A stretch of DNA of 29,383 nucleotides from CAJXNP01 sp050305935 (GCA_050305935.1 JBNLGG010000054.1:1-29383); one strand, 5' to 3'. Positions 15,821 through 25,020 are shown, counted from the stretch's first letter. Made by a program: numbers and translations. The notes: generated by a model from the letters alone, not told the origin.

Positions 15821-18652
15821 ATGAAGAAAATATTATTGATCGCAATTTTGGTTTGTTTTATTTCCTTGGACCTGTTAGCGCAAAAGGGCTACTTGAGAGG
15901 AAAGGTATCAGATGCGGAAAATGGTGAAGCTTTAATTGGAGCTGCTGTTATCAAGCAGGGAACAACTGTTGGAGCCGTAGCAGATTTTGATGGAAACTAT
16001 TCGCTTCCATTGGAGCCGGGTACACATACTATAGTATTTCAGTATGTGGCTTATCAAACAAAGACTGTTGAAGGTGTAGTAATTACAGCAGATGAGGTTA
16101 CTACGTTAGATGTAAATCTTTCAACAAATGTTGAGCAACTTTCAGAAGTAGTCGTAATTGCCGAAGCATTAAATGATTCAGAGGCAGCTATTTTAGCAGC
16201 ACAAAAAAAATCACCAGTTGTAATGGATGGTATTTCTTCTCAAGCCTTCCGAAAAATAGGTGATGGTAACCTGTCTGGCGCTATGAAACGTGTTACAGGG
16301 GTTTCAGTTCAGGGAGGCAAATATGTATATGTGCGTGGTCTTGGAGACCGATATACACGTACCACACTTAACGGAATGAGTATTCCTGGTTTAGATCCTG
16401 AAAGAAATGATGTGCAAATAGATTTATTCCCCACCAGCATATTAGAGAATGTAAAGGTTTATAAGACCTTCTCACCGGATTTAGCAGGAGATTTTACTGG
16501 AGGAACTGTAAATATTGAAACCAAAAGTTTCCCTGAAGAAAATGCCACAAGGGTAACTTTAGGGCTTGGTTATAATCCAAACATGAACCTGGTCAAAGAT
16601 TTCATTTTATATGACGGAGGTAAAACCGACTTTTTGGGCTTTGATGATGGCACAAGGGATTTGCCATTGGATGACCCCATCGCTGGTGTGCCATATACTT
16701 ATGATAATGATCCACAATTAGAAATTTTGACTCGAAAGCTAAATCCGATTATGGCAGCAGCTAAAATGAATAGCTTTTTAAATTCTAAATTTTCTTTTAA
16801 TCATGGTAATCAAATCGATAAAGGAAATTATAAAATAGGTTATGGTGTTGTATTAAATTATCAAAATAGCTACGAGTATTATGATAATGCTCAAATCAGC
16901 AACCTTTATTTCAAAGACTCGGATAAAGATGTGATCGTGTTAGATCCACAAATGCTTAACAAAGGCCAGCTGGCAAAAAATGATGTCCTATGGAGCGGCT
17001 TGGTTACAGGAGCAATCAAATTTAATAGTCATCAGTTTGGCGTTCGATTATTAAGAACTCAAAATGGTATTTCCGGTGCTTCTCAAAGGTTAAAGCAGGA
17101 TTTGGAGGAAACCGGACAAACGGTCTATCAGGATATATTAACCTATACACAAAGGTCTATTTTAAACCCAACTATTTACGGAAAACATCAATTTAATAAG
17201 CTTTCATTAGAATGGTCAAATTCTTATTCAATCTCCAGGGTATATGATCCGGACTACAGAATTTCAGAATTGGCAGAAATAAAACAGTATGTAGGTACAG
17301 AAGAAGTTGATCCATATTTTTCTATTGATGCCGGCAAAGGTGGTGGAGTGAGACGCTTTTGGAGGGATTTAAATGAAGATAATGAAAACTTCAAAGTGGA
17401 TCTTTCTTACGAAATAAGTGATAAAAATAAAATTAAATTTGGTGGAGCTGGCCTGCTAAAATGGAGAACATTTGATACCTACGCTTTCCAAATTAAGAGC
17501 ACAGAAAGAATTCCAAACGATCCGGATTATTTACTTCAACCTGAAAATATATGGACTGTTGAGAAAGATGCCGGAACCTATCTATCTGGAAACTACGAAG
17601 CTGCAAATAACTATGAAGGAAGATCTTCAGTGTATGCAGGTTATATTTTGAATGACGTACACTTGAATGATAAATTCAGAGCAATATACGGATTGAGGGT
17701 TGAACAAGCAAAAATGTACTATACAGGTGAAAACAACTTTGGTACTATAATTTATGATGATCAAGAGACTTTAAATAAGTTGAATTACCTGCCATCAGTT
17801 AACCTGGTGTATAGCTTTACAGATAATATGAACTTGAGAGCTTCATATGGTAGAACATTAGCAAGACCTTCATTTAGAGAGAAATCTATTGCTCAAATCA
17901 TCGATCCAATTTCAGGAATTTTATGGAATGGAAATATTGATCTGGATCAAACCGATGTAAATAATTTCGACTTAAGAATTGAAGATTTCTTTGGCAATGA
18001 TGAAATGTTTGCAGTTTCTGCATTTTATAAAAGGTTCCAGGGCCATATTGAGCAAGTCAGGTATCAAGTAGAGTTTTCTCAGGTTACTTGGCAAAACGCA
18101 GGAATGAGTGAGATTTTTGGATTAGAATTTGAATTCAGAAAAAATCTAGACTTCTTGGTTCGAGGTGTATCCGCCGGATCAAATATTTCCCTGGCTAAGT
18201 CTAACCTGGATATGAGCGAAATTATTGTTGATAAAAATTCAGGTTTAACAGAATTAGAAGCAAGAAGGGCACAAGCAAGGAATGGCGAAACTATCGATAA
18301 AACCCGGCCGATGGCTGGTCAGGCACCTTACCTGATAAATGCATTCCTTAACTATTCGGATAAAGATAATCTGTCCAATATTAACTTTTCATACAATGTC
18401 CAGGGTGAAACACTTTATATTGTAGGTGTTGCCCAGGTACCAGATGTTTATTTAAAACCTTTTCATAGCTTGAATTTGAATGTGTCAAGAAGACTACATG
18501 TGGATAGTAAGTCTATGTTAACACTTAGAGTTGATAATATTCTTGGTTCACAAAAACGACAAGTGTGGAAAAATTATAAATCTCCGGAGGAAGTGTTCAC
18601 AAAATTAAATCCGGGAAGAACGTTTACTTTAAAATATACTTTTTCTTTTTAA
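15821..18652 (+). CDS. TonB-dependent outer-membrane receptor with N-terminal carboxypeptidase-regulatory-like domain
   Basis: The 943-residue product has a signal peptide (cleavage likely after LLA, residue 20). Residues about 22-105 form a carboxypeptidase-regulatory-like domain (YLRGKVSDAENGEALIGAAV and FDGNYSLPLEPGTH). A plug domain follows at about 130-235 (SGAMKRVTGVSVQGGKYVYVR, GLGDRYTRTTLNGM, GGTVNIETK). The rest is a beta-barrel with alternating aromatic strands, ending in LKYTFSF with the terminal Phe expected for outer-membrane insertion. Such receptors import large or scarce ligands using TonB/ExbBD energy. It lacks the extended length (over 1000 residues) of SusC proteins, and no SusD is present. 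The preceding beta-helix lipoprotein is the best candidate partner. The ligand cannot be read from sequence. Confidence 0.93.
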   Translation: MKKILLIAILVCFISLDLLAQKGYLRGKVSDAENGEALIGAAVIKQGTTVGAVADFDGNYSLPLEPGTHTIVFQYVAYQTKTVEGVVITADEVTTLDVNLSTNVEQLSEVVVIAEALNDSEAAILAAQKKSPVVMDGISSQAFRKIGDGNLSGAMKRVTGVSVQGGKYVYVRGLGDRYTRTTLNGMSIPGLDPERNDVQIDLFPTSILENVKVYKTFSPDLAGDFTGGTVNIETKSFPEENATRVTLGLGYNPNMNLVKDFILYDGGKTDFLGFDDGTRDLPLDDPIAGVPYTYDNDPQLEILTRKLNPIMAAAKMNSFLNSKFSFNHGNQIDKGNYKIGYGVVLNYQNSYEYYDNAQISNLYFKDSDKDVIVLDPQMLNKGQLAKNDVLWSGLVTGAIKFNSHQFGVRLLRTQNGISGASQRLKQDLEETGQTVYQDILTYTQRSILNPTIYGKHQFNKLSLEWSNSYSISRVYDPDYRISELAEIKQYVGTEEVDPYFSIDAGKGGGVRRFWRDLNEDNENFKVDLSYEISDKNKIKFGGAGLLKWRTFDTYAFQIKSTERIPNDPDYLLQPENIWTVEKDAGTYLSGNYEAANNYEGRSSVYAGYILNDVHLNDKFRAIYGLRVEQAKMYYTGENNFGTIIYDDQETLNKLNYLPSVNLVYSFTDNMNLRASYGRTLARPSFREKSIAQIIDPISGILWNGNIDLDQTDVNNFDLRIEDFFGNDEMFAVSAFYKRFQGHIEQVRYQVEFSQVTWQNAGMSEIFGLEFEFRKNLDFLVRGVSAGSNISLAKSNLDMSEIIVDKNSGLTELEARRAQARNGETIDKTRPMAGQAPYLINAFLNYSDKDNLSNINFSYNVQGETLYIVGVAQVPDVYLKPFHSLNLNVSRRLHVDSKSMLTLRVDNILGSQKRQVWKNYKSPEEVFTKLNPGRTFTLKYTFSF

Positions 18653-18712
18653 AAGTGGATAAAGACACTAATAGTTTATAATTCAATTGGAGTTGTAACC
18701 TAAACACATAAT

Positions 18713-18737
18713 ACATTAGAATATCTTGTTCTAATGT
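18713..18737 (+). other. Perfect hairpin in the TonB receptor 3' region
   Basis: The arms acattagaa (18713-18721) and ttctaatgt (18729-18737) form a perfect 9-bp stem with a 7-nt loop, seven bases before the terminator. Without a T-run it is not itself a terminator; it could protect the 3' end of the mRNA. Confidence 0.6.
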
Positions 18738-18743
18738 GGGTAG

Positions 18744-18775
18744 GCCGTTCAATGATTCATTGACGGCTTTTTTTT
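18744..18775 (+). terminator. Intrinsic terminator after the TonB-dependent receptor gene
   Basis: The arms gccgttcaatga and tcattgacggc form an 11-bp stem with one bulged T. A run of eight T follows directly from 18768. It lies 92 bp after the stop and separates the receptor gene from the downstream housekeeping run. Confidence 0.85.
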
Positions 18776-18885
18776 ATGATCAATTTCTATACTTGGCGGG
18801 GTTAATTTTAAACAGGAAGCACTTCACTTAACTTTATTACTACCTTTCAGTTTAATTATATTCCCAATGACTCTTTATACTTATT

Positions 18886-19791
18886 ATGAAACAAGTACTA
18901 ATTACAGGTGGAAATGGGTTGATAGGAAAGGAACTGGCACTACGGCTTTCGATAAAAAAATATGACATAAGGATTCTTACAAGATCACCTAAGCAGGAAA
19001 CCAATTTCAAAGAGTACGAATGGTCGCCCAATGATGGGGAGATTGATCCTAAGGCTTTATTAAATGCAGATATTATCATTCACCTGGCAGGTGCGGGAAT
19101 AGCGGATAAAAGATGGACAGAGAAAAGAAAACAGGAACTTTATAGTAGTCGAATCGATACTGCTAATTTATTATATAAAACCTGTGAGGAATTGAATCAT
19201 TTTCCGGAAGTGTTCATTTCAGCTTCCGGCATTGGAATTTACGGTGCAGATTCTGGAGGTGCACTGCAAATGGAAGATCAGCCGGAATTGGGAAATGACT
19301 TCATAGGAATCCTAACGCGAGACTGGGAGAAAGCTGCTTACCAGTTTAGCGATCGGGGCAGCCGGGTTGTTTGCTTACGTACGGGGATTGTACTATCAAA
19401 GGATGGAGGTGCATTGCCTAAACTGGCATTGCCTGTGAAATTCGGACTGGGAGCACCCATTGGATCGGGCAAGCAATACATGAGTTGGATTCATATTGAT
19501 GATCTGGTCAATATGTATGTACATGCACTGGAAAGTAAATTAGAGGGTTCATTCAATGCTGTGTCAGGTGAATCTGTCACCAATGATGAATTCAATAGAC
19601 AGCTTTCGAAGGTGTTGTCACGCCCTTATTTTTTTCCTAAAGTCCCATCTTTTCTTCTTAAAATCGCCCTGGGGGAAATGGCTGATATTTTGATAGGGGG
19701 CAACAAAGTCAGCAATGAAAAAATTATACAAGAGGGGTTTGTTTTTCAATATCCTGACTTAAATTCAGCATTGAAAAGTATTTATTCCTAA
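18886..19791 (+). CDS. TIGR01777-family NAD-dependent epimerase/dehydratase-like protein
   Basis: The 301-residue product has the Rossmann motif GGNGLIG (residues 8-14), LTRSP after the second strand, IIIHLAGAGIADKRW at about 63-77, and SASGIGIYG at about 112-120. The C-terminal third (FNAVSGESVTNDEFNRQLSKVL and the following FFPKVPSFLLKIALGEMADILIGG) matches the DUF1731 end found in the YfcH/SDR39U1 group. These are extended SDR proteins whose substrates are unknown. The active-site Tyr is usually within the YG segment, but the YxxxK pair is not obvious, so catalysis is uncertain. The ATG at 18886 puts the first beta-strand directly at the N-terminus, as expected. It starts the same-strand block after the receptor terminator. 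Confidence 0.88.
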   Translation: MKQVLITGGNGLIGKELALRLSIKKYDIRILTRSPKQETNFKEYEWSPNDGEIDPKALLNADIIIHLAGAGIADKRWTEKRKQELYSSRIDTANLLYKTCEELNHFPEVFISASGIGIYGADSGGALQMEDQPELGNDFIGILTRDWEKAAYQFSDRGSRVVCLRTGIVLSKDGGALPKLALPVKFGLGAPIGSGKQYMSWIHIDDLVNMYVHALESKLEGSFNAVSGESVTNDEFNRQLSKVLSRPYFFPKVPSFLLKIALGEMADILIGGNKVSNEKIIQEGFVFQYPDLNSALKSIYS

Positions 19792-19816
19792 TTCATTTTT
19801 TAATCACATTACAACT

Positions 19817-20581
19817 ATGAGTAAAATGAAGCGCAAGCTCGACGAGATTGAGTATGAGTCGATGAAATTGTCTCGTGACGATGAAAAGATCATTCAGCAG
19901 GCATTTAAGCAAAAAGACTGGAACGAAATAAAAAGTCACGATTCGTGGGTCATCTTTAGGGTAATGAGCGAGTTTGTGGACGGTTTTGACAAACTGGCCA
20001 AAATGGGACCTTGCGTGTCCATATTTGGATCTGCTCGCACGCAACCTGATCACAAATACTATAAGTTGGCAGAAAATATCGCGGCTCGCCTGGTAAAAGA
20101 AGGCTATGGAGTAATAACCGGAGGAGGGCCGGGTATCATGGAAGCAGGTAACAAAGGGGCAACACGCGAGCAAGGTATTTCCGTTGGATTGAATATTAAA
20201 TTACCCCATGAGCAATCACACAATATTTATATCGACCCGGAAAAGCTGATTACCTTCGACTATTTTTTTGTTCGAAAAGTAATGTTCGTCCGCTACTCGC
20301 AGGGCTTTGTAGTGATGCCCGGGGGATTCGGCACATTGGATGAAATGTTTGAAGCATTGACGCTGATCCAAACCAAAAAAATCGGACGGTTCCCAATCGT
20401 GTTAGTGGGCCGGGATTTCTGGAGCGGATTAATCGATTGGCTGAGAGAAAGGGTTTTTGAAATAAACAAAAATATTGATGAAGAAGATTTTGATCTTTTT
20501 CACGTAGTAGATGACGAGGTAGAGGCGGTAGACATCATTGATGAATTCTATTCTCGATATTTGTTGACACCAAACTTCTAA
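19817..20581 (+). CDS. LOG-family protein (TIGR00730; nucleotide 5'-monophosphate phosphoribohydrolase type)
   Basis: The 254-residue product contains VSIFGSART (about 67-75), VITGGGPGIMEAGNKGA (about 99-115) and the family hallmark MPGGFGTLDEMFE (about 167-179), with an Arg-Lys pair at about 153-154 upstream. LOG-family enzymes cleave ribose 5-phosphate from nucleotides, including cytokinin precursors in plants and some bacteria; the bacterial substrate in most cases is uncertain. It has an N-terminal extension of about 60 basic and acidic residues before the core. The next gene starts seven bases after its stop, so the two are probably co-transcribed. No signal peptide is seen, so it acts in the cytoplasm. 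Confidence 0.92.
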   Translation: MSKMKRKLDEIEYESMKLSRDDEKIIQQAFKQKDWNEIKSHDSWVIFRVMSEFVDGFDKLAKMGPCVSIFGSARTQPDHKYYKLAENIAARLVKEGYGVITGGGPGIMEAGNKGATREQGISVGLNIKLPHEQSHNIYIDPEKLITFDYFFVRKVMFVRYSQGFVVMPGGFGTLDEMFEALTLIQTKKIGRFPIVLVGRDFWSGLIDWLRERVFEINKNIDEEDFDLFHVVDDEVEAVDIIDEFYSRYLLTPNF

Positions 20582-20587
20582 GAGTAC

Positions 20588-21505
20588 ATGCTGAAGGATT
20601 CCATTGCATACATTTTGCTTTCTATTGTTGGATTTTTATTGCTGTATGGCACCTTCCAATATTTCAGTCCTAAAGAAGAGCAGCCAGTTCTGACGCGGGT
20701 TGAAATTGCTCCGGCCTATGAACTTCCTTCCATTACCATCCCTGACAAAGTAACTTTCGCTGGTGAAGAAGTTCCCTTGGACGATCCGGATGTCAGGGAG
20801 CGGTTAGACCGGGAGCTGCATGTGAATACATTCTGGCATTCCAATACGATATTTCTTTTAAAACGGGGAAACAGATGGCTGCCCGAAATTGAAAAAGTAC
20901 TTTTAGCAAATGGGATACCAGCTGATTTTAAATATTTACCTGTCATCGAAAGTGATTTGACCAATGCGGTTTCTCCAAGTGAAGCTGTGGGTTTCTGGCA
21001 GCTTCTTAAGGGAACGGCCAAGGATTTTGGACTAGAAGTAGATAATGAAGTCGACGAAAGGTATAACCCTATAAAATCGACAGAAGCTGCCTGTAAGTAC
21101 CTCAAAAAAGCCCACGAAAAGTTTGGCACCTGGACGAACACCGCTGGTTCATATAATATTGGTATGAGGGGATTGGAAAACCGGCTGGAAGAACAGGGTG
21201 TGGACAGCTATTATGATTTGCTGTTGAACGAAGAAACCTCGCGCTATGTATTGAGAATTATTGCCCTAAAGCTCATATTTGAGAATCCATCGGCCTACGG
21301 TTTTAACCTGACCGAAAAGCAACTGTATGAGATGGAAGAATTAAAGGAAGTAGAAATCACAGAGAGTATTGATAACCTTCGTGATTTTGCCTTTCAGAAA
21401 GGAATTAATTATAAGATTTTGAAGCGACATAATCCCTGGTTGCGTAAAAATACTTTAACAGTAAAAAGTGGTCAAAAATATACGATTCTAATCCCCAACA
21501 ATTAG
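20588..21505 (+). CDS. Membrane-anchored lytic transglycosylase, MltD-like
   Basis: The 305-residue product has one N-terminal hydrophobic helix (about 5-26), placing the rest in the periplasm. The SLT domain (about 95-230) shows LPVIESDLTNAVSPSEAVGFWQL, with Glu121 as the catalytic acid, then the SYNIG motif and a typical YVLRIIALKLIFENP end. The C-terminal 45 residues (FQKGINYKILKRHNPWL and SGQKYTILIP) look like a single LysM-type module. Lytic transglycosylases cut peptidoglycan glycan strands to 1,6-anhydro ends during wall turnover. It is shorter than E. coli MltD and has one LysM-like unit. uvrA begins four bases after the stop, which suggests co-transcription, though no functional link is known. 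Confidence 0.9.
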   Translation: MLKDSIAYILLSIVGFLLLYGTFQYFSPKEEQPVLTRVEIAPAYELPSITIPDKVTFAGEEVPLDDPDVRERLDRELHVNTFWHSNTIFLLKRGNRWLPEIEKVLLANGIPADFKYLPVIESDLTNAVSPSEAVGFWQLLKGTAKDFGLEVDNEVDERYNPIKSTEAACKYLKKAHEKFGTWTNTAGSYNIGMRGLENRLEEQGVDSYYDLLLNEETSRYVLRIIALKLIFENPSAYGFNLTEKQLYEMEELKEVEITESIDNLRDFAFQKGINYKILKRHNPWLRKNTLTVKSGQKYTILIPNN

Positions 21506-21508
21506 TGA

Positions 21509-24355
21509 ATGAAGGAAGAAAATAATCCGGTTGATCTTTATGGGTTTGAAAACATCGAGGTCTACGGTGCGCGTGAGCATAACCTGAAAGATATCGATGT
21601 AAATATTCCCAGAAATAAATTGGTCGTAATTACCGGAATCAGTGGCAGTGGCAAATCGTCCCTGGCCTTTGACACCATTTACGCAGAAGGGCAGCGACGC
21701 TACATGGAAAGTTTCTCAGCTTATGCCCGGTCATTTATTGGGGAGATGGAACGTCCGGACGTAGATAAGATAGAAGGACTGAGTCCGGTCATCTCCATTG
21801 AGCAAAAGACCATTAGCAAAAATCCAAGAAGTACGGTGGGCACTGTGACGGAGATCTATGATTTTCTCCGCTTGCTTTTTGCAAGGGCAGGTGAGGCCTA
21901 CTCTTACCTCAGCGGAAAAAAAATGGTAAAACAGACGGAGGAGCAGATTATTGAACAGATCATAAAAAACTTTGACGGTCAGAAAGTAGTCGTGCTTGCG
22001 CCAGTGGTCAGAGGAAGAAAGGGGCATTACCGCGAACTATTCGTCCAGTTAAGGAAGTCCGGGTTTACAAAGGTAAGGGTGGATGGGCAGATTGAAGAGA
22101 TTGGCCCAAAGATGCAGGTTGACCGCTATAAAACGCATGATATTGAGCTGGTTATAGACCGGATCAAAGTCAGCGAAAAAGATAAGTTCCGCATCAGCCA
22201 GTCTATTGAAAAGGCAATGCAGGAAGGTAAGGGGTTAATGTTTTTATCGGATGAAAAGGAAAAGACACACCATTTTTCCAAGCAATTGATGGATCCAGAA
22301 ACAGGTCTTTCCTATGATGAGCCGGCTCCCAATACCTTTTCATTTAATTCTCCATATGGTGCTTGTCCGTCATGTAATGGTTTGGGTCAGATAGATGATA
22401 TTACCAGGGAGTCAATCATTCCTGACGATTCATTAAGTATCAGTCGGGGGGGTATAGTTCCGTTAGGGGAATTTAGGGATATATGGATTTTTAAAAAGAT
22501 TCAAGCGCTATTGAAGCGATATAATGCAAGTATATCTTCACCAATCAGAGACTTACCTAAAGAAGTAATGGAGACTATTCTTTATGGAGACGATCAGGTA
22601 GTAGCGGTGCCATCTGTAAAATATCCGGGCACAGAGTGGAGCACCAAGTTTGAAGGGATTATTAATTTTCTCAAAAAACAAAAGGAAGGAGGTAGCGAAA
22701 AAGTGCAGGATTGGGTCAATGAATATACCATCTCCAGAACCTGTCCTGAGTGCAATGGAGCCCGTCTGAAAAAAGAGTCACTTTACTTTAAAATAGATGA
22801 CAAAAATATTTCGGAACTGGCTGAGATGAACATTGAGAGACTTTCCGAATGGTTTCAAGGAATAGAATCCAGGCTTAGTGAAAAGCAAAATATCATTGCA
22901 GCAGAGGTGCTAAAGGAAATTAGAAAGAGGATTGGCTTTTTGCTGAATGTTGGCCTCAATTACTTGCATTTAAATCGCCCATTAAAAACCCTTTCGGGGG
23001 GAGAGGCGCAACGAATCCGGTTGGCAACCCAAATTGGTACTCAGTTGGTGGGTGTTTTGTATATTTTAGATGAACCCAGCATAGGCCTGCACCAGCGTGA
23101 TAATGTGAAACTTATCAATGCGTTAAAAGACCTACGGGATTTAGGAAATAGTGTGATCGTGGTGGAGCACGATAAAGACATGATGCTGGAGTCAGATCAT
23201 ATTATAGATATTGGTCCGGGACCCGGATTTCATGGTGGAAAGGTCGTCGCCCAGGGCCATCCCTCAGAATTTGTAAATAACCGAAGCCTGACCTCCGATT
23301 ATCTGTTGGGAAAATTGGAGATTCCCGTGCCAAAGAAAAGAAATGATGGCAAGGGTAAGTCGATCAAATTGTCGGGGGCAACAGGAAATAACCTGAAAAA
23401 TGTGAGCGTTGAATTTCCCCTTGGGAAAATGATTTGCGTGACGGGAGTGTCAGGCAGTGGGAAATCTACCTTGATTCACGACACCTTTTATCCAATCCTG
23501 AGGCAGCATTTTTATAACTCGAAAAAAGACCCGCTGGCATTTAGTGAAATAAAAGGGATTGATCAGATTGATAAAGTGATCGAAGTGGATCAATCGCCAA
23601 TTGGGAGGACACCTCGATCAAACCCAGCGACCTACACAGGATTATTTTCCGATATCAGAAATTTATTCTCACAACTACCAGAAGCCAAGATAAGGGGTTA
23701 TAAACCAGGTCGCTTTTCCTTTAATGTGAAAGGGGGAAGGTGTGAGACCTGTGAAGGAGCGGGCATGAAGGTAATCGAAATGGATTTTCTGCCGGACGTG
23801 CATGTGCCCTGTGAGACCTGTAAGGGGAAACGATACAATAGGGAAACGCTGGAAGTTCGCTTCAAGGGAAAATCAATATCCGATGTATTGGAGATGACAG
23901 TGGAGCAGGGAGTGGAGTTCTTCGAAAATCAGCCAAAAATTCACCGCAGGTTAAAGGTATTGAATGAAGTAGGCTTAGGCTATATTAGCCTTGGGCAGCA
24001 CGCCACAACCTTATCAGGTGGAGAGGCTCAGCGGGTAAAGCTAGCGACAGAGCTGTCAAAAAAAGATACTGGCAAGACATTTTACATTTTGGATGAGCCG
24101 ACTACCGGCTTGCATTTTCAGGACATCCAGCATTTGCTTGATGTTTTGAACAAACTTGTCGCCAAAGGAAACACGGTTTTGATAATCGAGCATAATTTAG
24201 ATGTCATAAAGGTGGCGGATCATATTATTGACCTAGGCCCTGAAGGCGGCGAGAAGGGTGGCCAGATAGTTTGTGTGGGAACACCGGAGGAAATCGCAAA
24301 TAATCCGCTCAGTCATACGGGGATATTTCTTAAAAAAGAATTGCACGTTAATTAA
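21509..24355 (+). CDS. uvrA: UvrABC excinuclease subunit A
   Basis: UvrA is the damage-sensing ATPase of nucleotide excision repair and loads UvrB. The 948-residue product has two ABC ATPase modules: Walker A GISGSGKSS (about 43-51) with signature LSGGEAQRIRLATQIG (about 495), and GVSGSGKST (about 645) with LSGGEAQRVKLATEL (about 835). Walker B regions read LYILDEPSIGLHQRD and FYILDEPTTGLHFQD. The first zinc module has CPSCNGLGQ and CPECNGARL; the C-terminal zinc finger has CETCEGAGM and CETCKGKRY. ARSFIGEMERPDVDKIEGLSP near the start is typical of the main UvrA class. Length is normal (about 940). All key motifs are intact, so it should be functional. Confidence 0.97.
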   Translation: MKEENNPVDLYGFENIEVYGAREHNLKDIDVNIPRNKLVVITGISGSGKSSLAFDTIYAEGQRRYMESFSAYARSFIGEMERPDVDKIEGLSPVISIEQKTISKNPRSTVGTVTEIYDFLRLLFARAGEAYSYLSGKKMVKQTEEQIIEQIIKNFDGQKVVVLAPVVRGRKGHYRELFVQLRKSGFTKVRVDGQIEEIGPKMQVDRYKTHDIELVIDRIKVSEKDKFRISQSIEKAMQEGKGLMFLSDEKEKTHHFSKQLMDPETGLSYDEPAPNTFSFNSPYGACPSCNGLGQIDDITRESIIPDDSLSISRGGIVPLGEFRDIWIFKKIQALLKRYNASISSPIRDLPKEVMETILYGDDQVVAVPSVKYPGTEWSTKFEGIINFLKKQKEGGSEKVQDWVNEYTISRTCPECNGARLKKESLYFKIDDKNISELAEMNIERLSEWFQGIESRLSEKQNIIAAEVLKEIRKRIGFLLNVGLNYLHLNRPLKTLSGGEAQRIRLATQIGTQLVGVLYILDEPSIGLHQRDNVKLINALKDLRDLGNSVIVVEHDKDMMLESDHIIDIGPGPGFHGGKVVAQGHPSEFVNNRSLTSDYLLGKLEIPVPKKRNDGKGKSIKLSGATGNNLKNVSVEFPLGKMICVTGVSGSGKSTLIHDTFYPILRQHFYNSKKDPLAFSEIKGIDQIDKVIEVDQSPIGRTPRSNPATYTGLFSDIRNLFSQLPEAKIRGYKPGRFSFNVKGGRCETCEGAGMKVIEMDFLPDVHVPCETCKGKRYNRETLEVRFKGKSISDVLEMTVEQGVEFFENQPKIHRRLKVLNEVGLGYISLGQHATTLSGGEAQRVKLATELSKKDTGKTFYILDEPTTGLHFQDIQHLLDVLNKLVAKGNTVLIIEHNLDVIKVADHIIDLGPEGGEKGGQIVCVGTPEEIANNPLSHTGIFLKKELHVN

Positions 24356-24371
24356 AATCTGGCGTGGTTGG

Positions 24372-24402
24372 TTTGTATTTACCAAAAAGCTCTTTATCTT
24401 TG
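24372..24402 (+). promoter_or_regulatory. Consensus Bacteroidota promoter for rpmH-rnpA
   Basis: TTTG at 24372-24375 and TATCTTTG at 24395-24402 are separated by exactly 19 bp, a perfect match to TTTG-N19-TAnnTTTG. Transcription should start about seven bases later, giving a leader of about 20 nt before the rpmH ATG at 24429. It starts 16 bp after uvrA ends, so L34 has its own strong promoter. Confidence 0.85.
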
Positions 24403-24428
24403 CAGCCCATTGCAAAATCGGATATAAA

Positions 24429-24587
24429 ATGAAAAGGACTTTTCAGCCATCAGTAAGAAAAAGAAAGAACAAACACGGCTTTAGAGAAAGAATGTCAACT
24501 GCCAATGGTAGAGCAGTGTTGGCGAGAAGGAGAGCGAAAGGACGTAAAAAGCTTACCGTCTCAAGTGAGAAGGGACCTAAGGGTTAA
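24429..24587 (+). CDS. rpmH: 50S ribosomal protein L34
   Basis: The 52-residue product begins MKRTFQPSVRKRKNKHGFR and continues with RMSTANGRAVLARRRAKGRK, the near-invariant L34 sequence. The basic protein sits in the large subunit near the exit-tunnel region. The open frame extends upstream into uvrA, but the conserved Met at 24429 is the real start. A C-terminal extension (KKLTVSSEKGPKG) is typical of Bacteroidota L34. As in most bacteria, rnpA follows directly (29-bp gap); dnaA and a recognisable replication origin are not next to it here. Confidence 0.97.
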   Translation: MKRTFQPSVRKRKNKHGFRERMSTANGRAVLARRRAKGRKKLTVSSEKGPKG

Positions 24588-24616
24588 TTCTCTATGCCAT
24601 AAACCTACCTGTTGTA

Positions 24617-25009
24617 ATGCAACATGGTGATGAGAAAATACGACACTCTTTAAAAAAATCTGAAATTCTCCGTAAAAAGAAATTAATACAGGAACTGTTT
24701 TTAAGCGGTTCCTCTTTTTTTTTGCACCCTTTCAAAATATTTTACCACCCACTGGTAGAAGGAGATAACCATCAGGTTTTGTTTTCCGTTTCCAAAAAGC
24801 ACTTTAAGCAAGCCAATAAACGCAACACGATTAAACGCCGCTGCAGGGAAGCCTACCGATTAAACAAATCGCCCCTGAAAAATGGTCAACACAATATTTA
24901 CTATTCGGTGGCGATTGTTTATATTAGTAAATTGGTTTTGCCATATCAAGACATTGAAAAGGGAATAATAAAAGCTCTGCGACGTTTGAAAACTATTGAA
25001 GAAAAATAA
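24617..25009 (+). CDS. rnpA: Ribonuclease P protein component
   Basis: RnpA binds the catalytic RNase P RNA and helps mature the 5' ends of tRNAs. The 130-residue product has a divergent N-terminal part, LFSVSKKHFKQANKRN in the middle and the family's RNR signature in NKRNTIKRRCREAYRLNK (about 71-88), then hydrophobic VAIVYISK and a helical end (IIKALRRLK). Length is normal (about 110-135). It shares the rpmH promoter and precedes the S41 protease gene by 11 bp. A terminator-like hairpin followed by nine T lies inside its codons 25-36, see the separate entry. Confidence 0.93.
   Translation: MQHGDEKIRHSLKKSEILRKKKLIQELFLSGSSFFLHPFKIFYHPLVEGDNHQVLFSVSKKHFKQANKRNTIKRRCREAYRLNKSPLKNGQHNIYYSVAIVYISKLVLPYQDIEKGIIKALRRLKTIEEK
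24690..24723 (+). terminator. Terminator-like hairpin inside the 5' part of rnpA
   Basis: Arms aggaactg (24690-24697) and cggttcct (24706-24713) pair over eight positions, one G-U, with an 8-nt loop. One C and then nine T (24715-24723) follow. It sits about 103 bp after the rpmH stop, within rnpA codons. It may act as a partial terminator or attenuator that keeps L34 output above RnpA output; this role is inference. Confidence 0.5.
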
Positions 25010-25020
25010 ATCCTGTAAGT

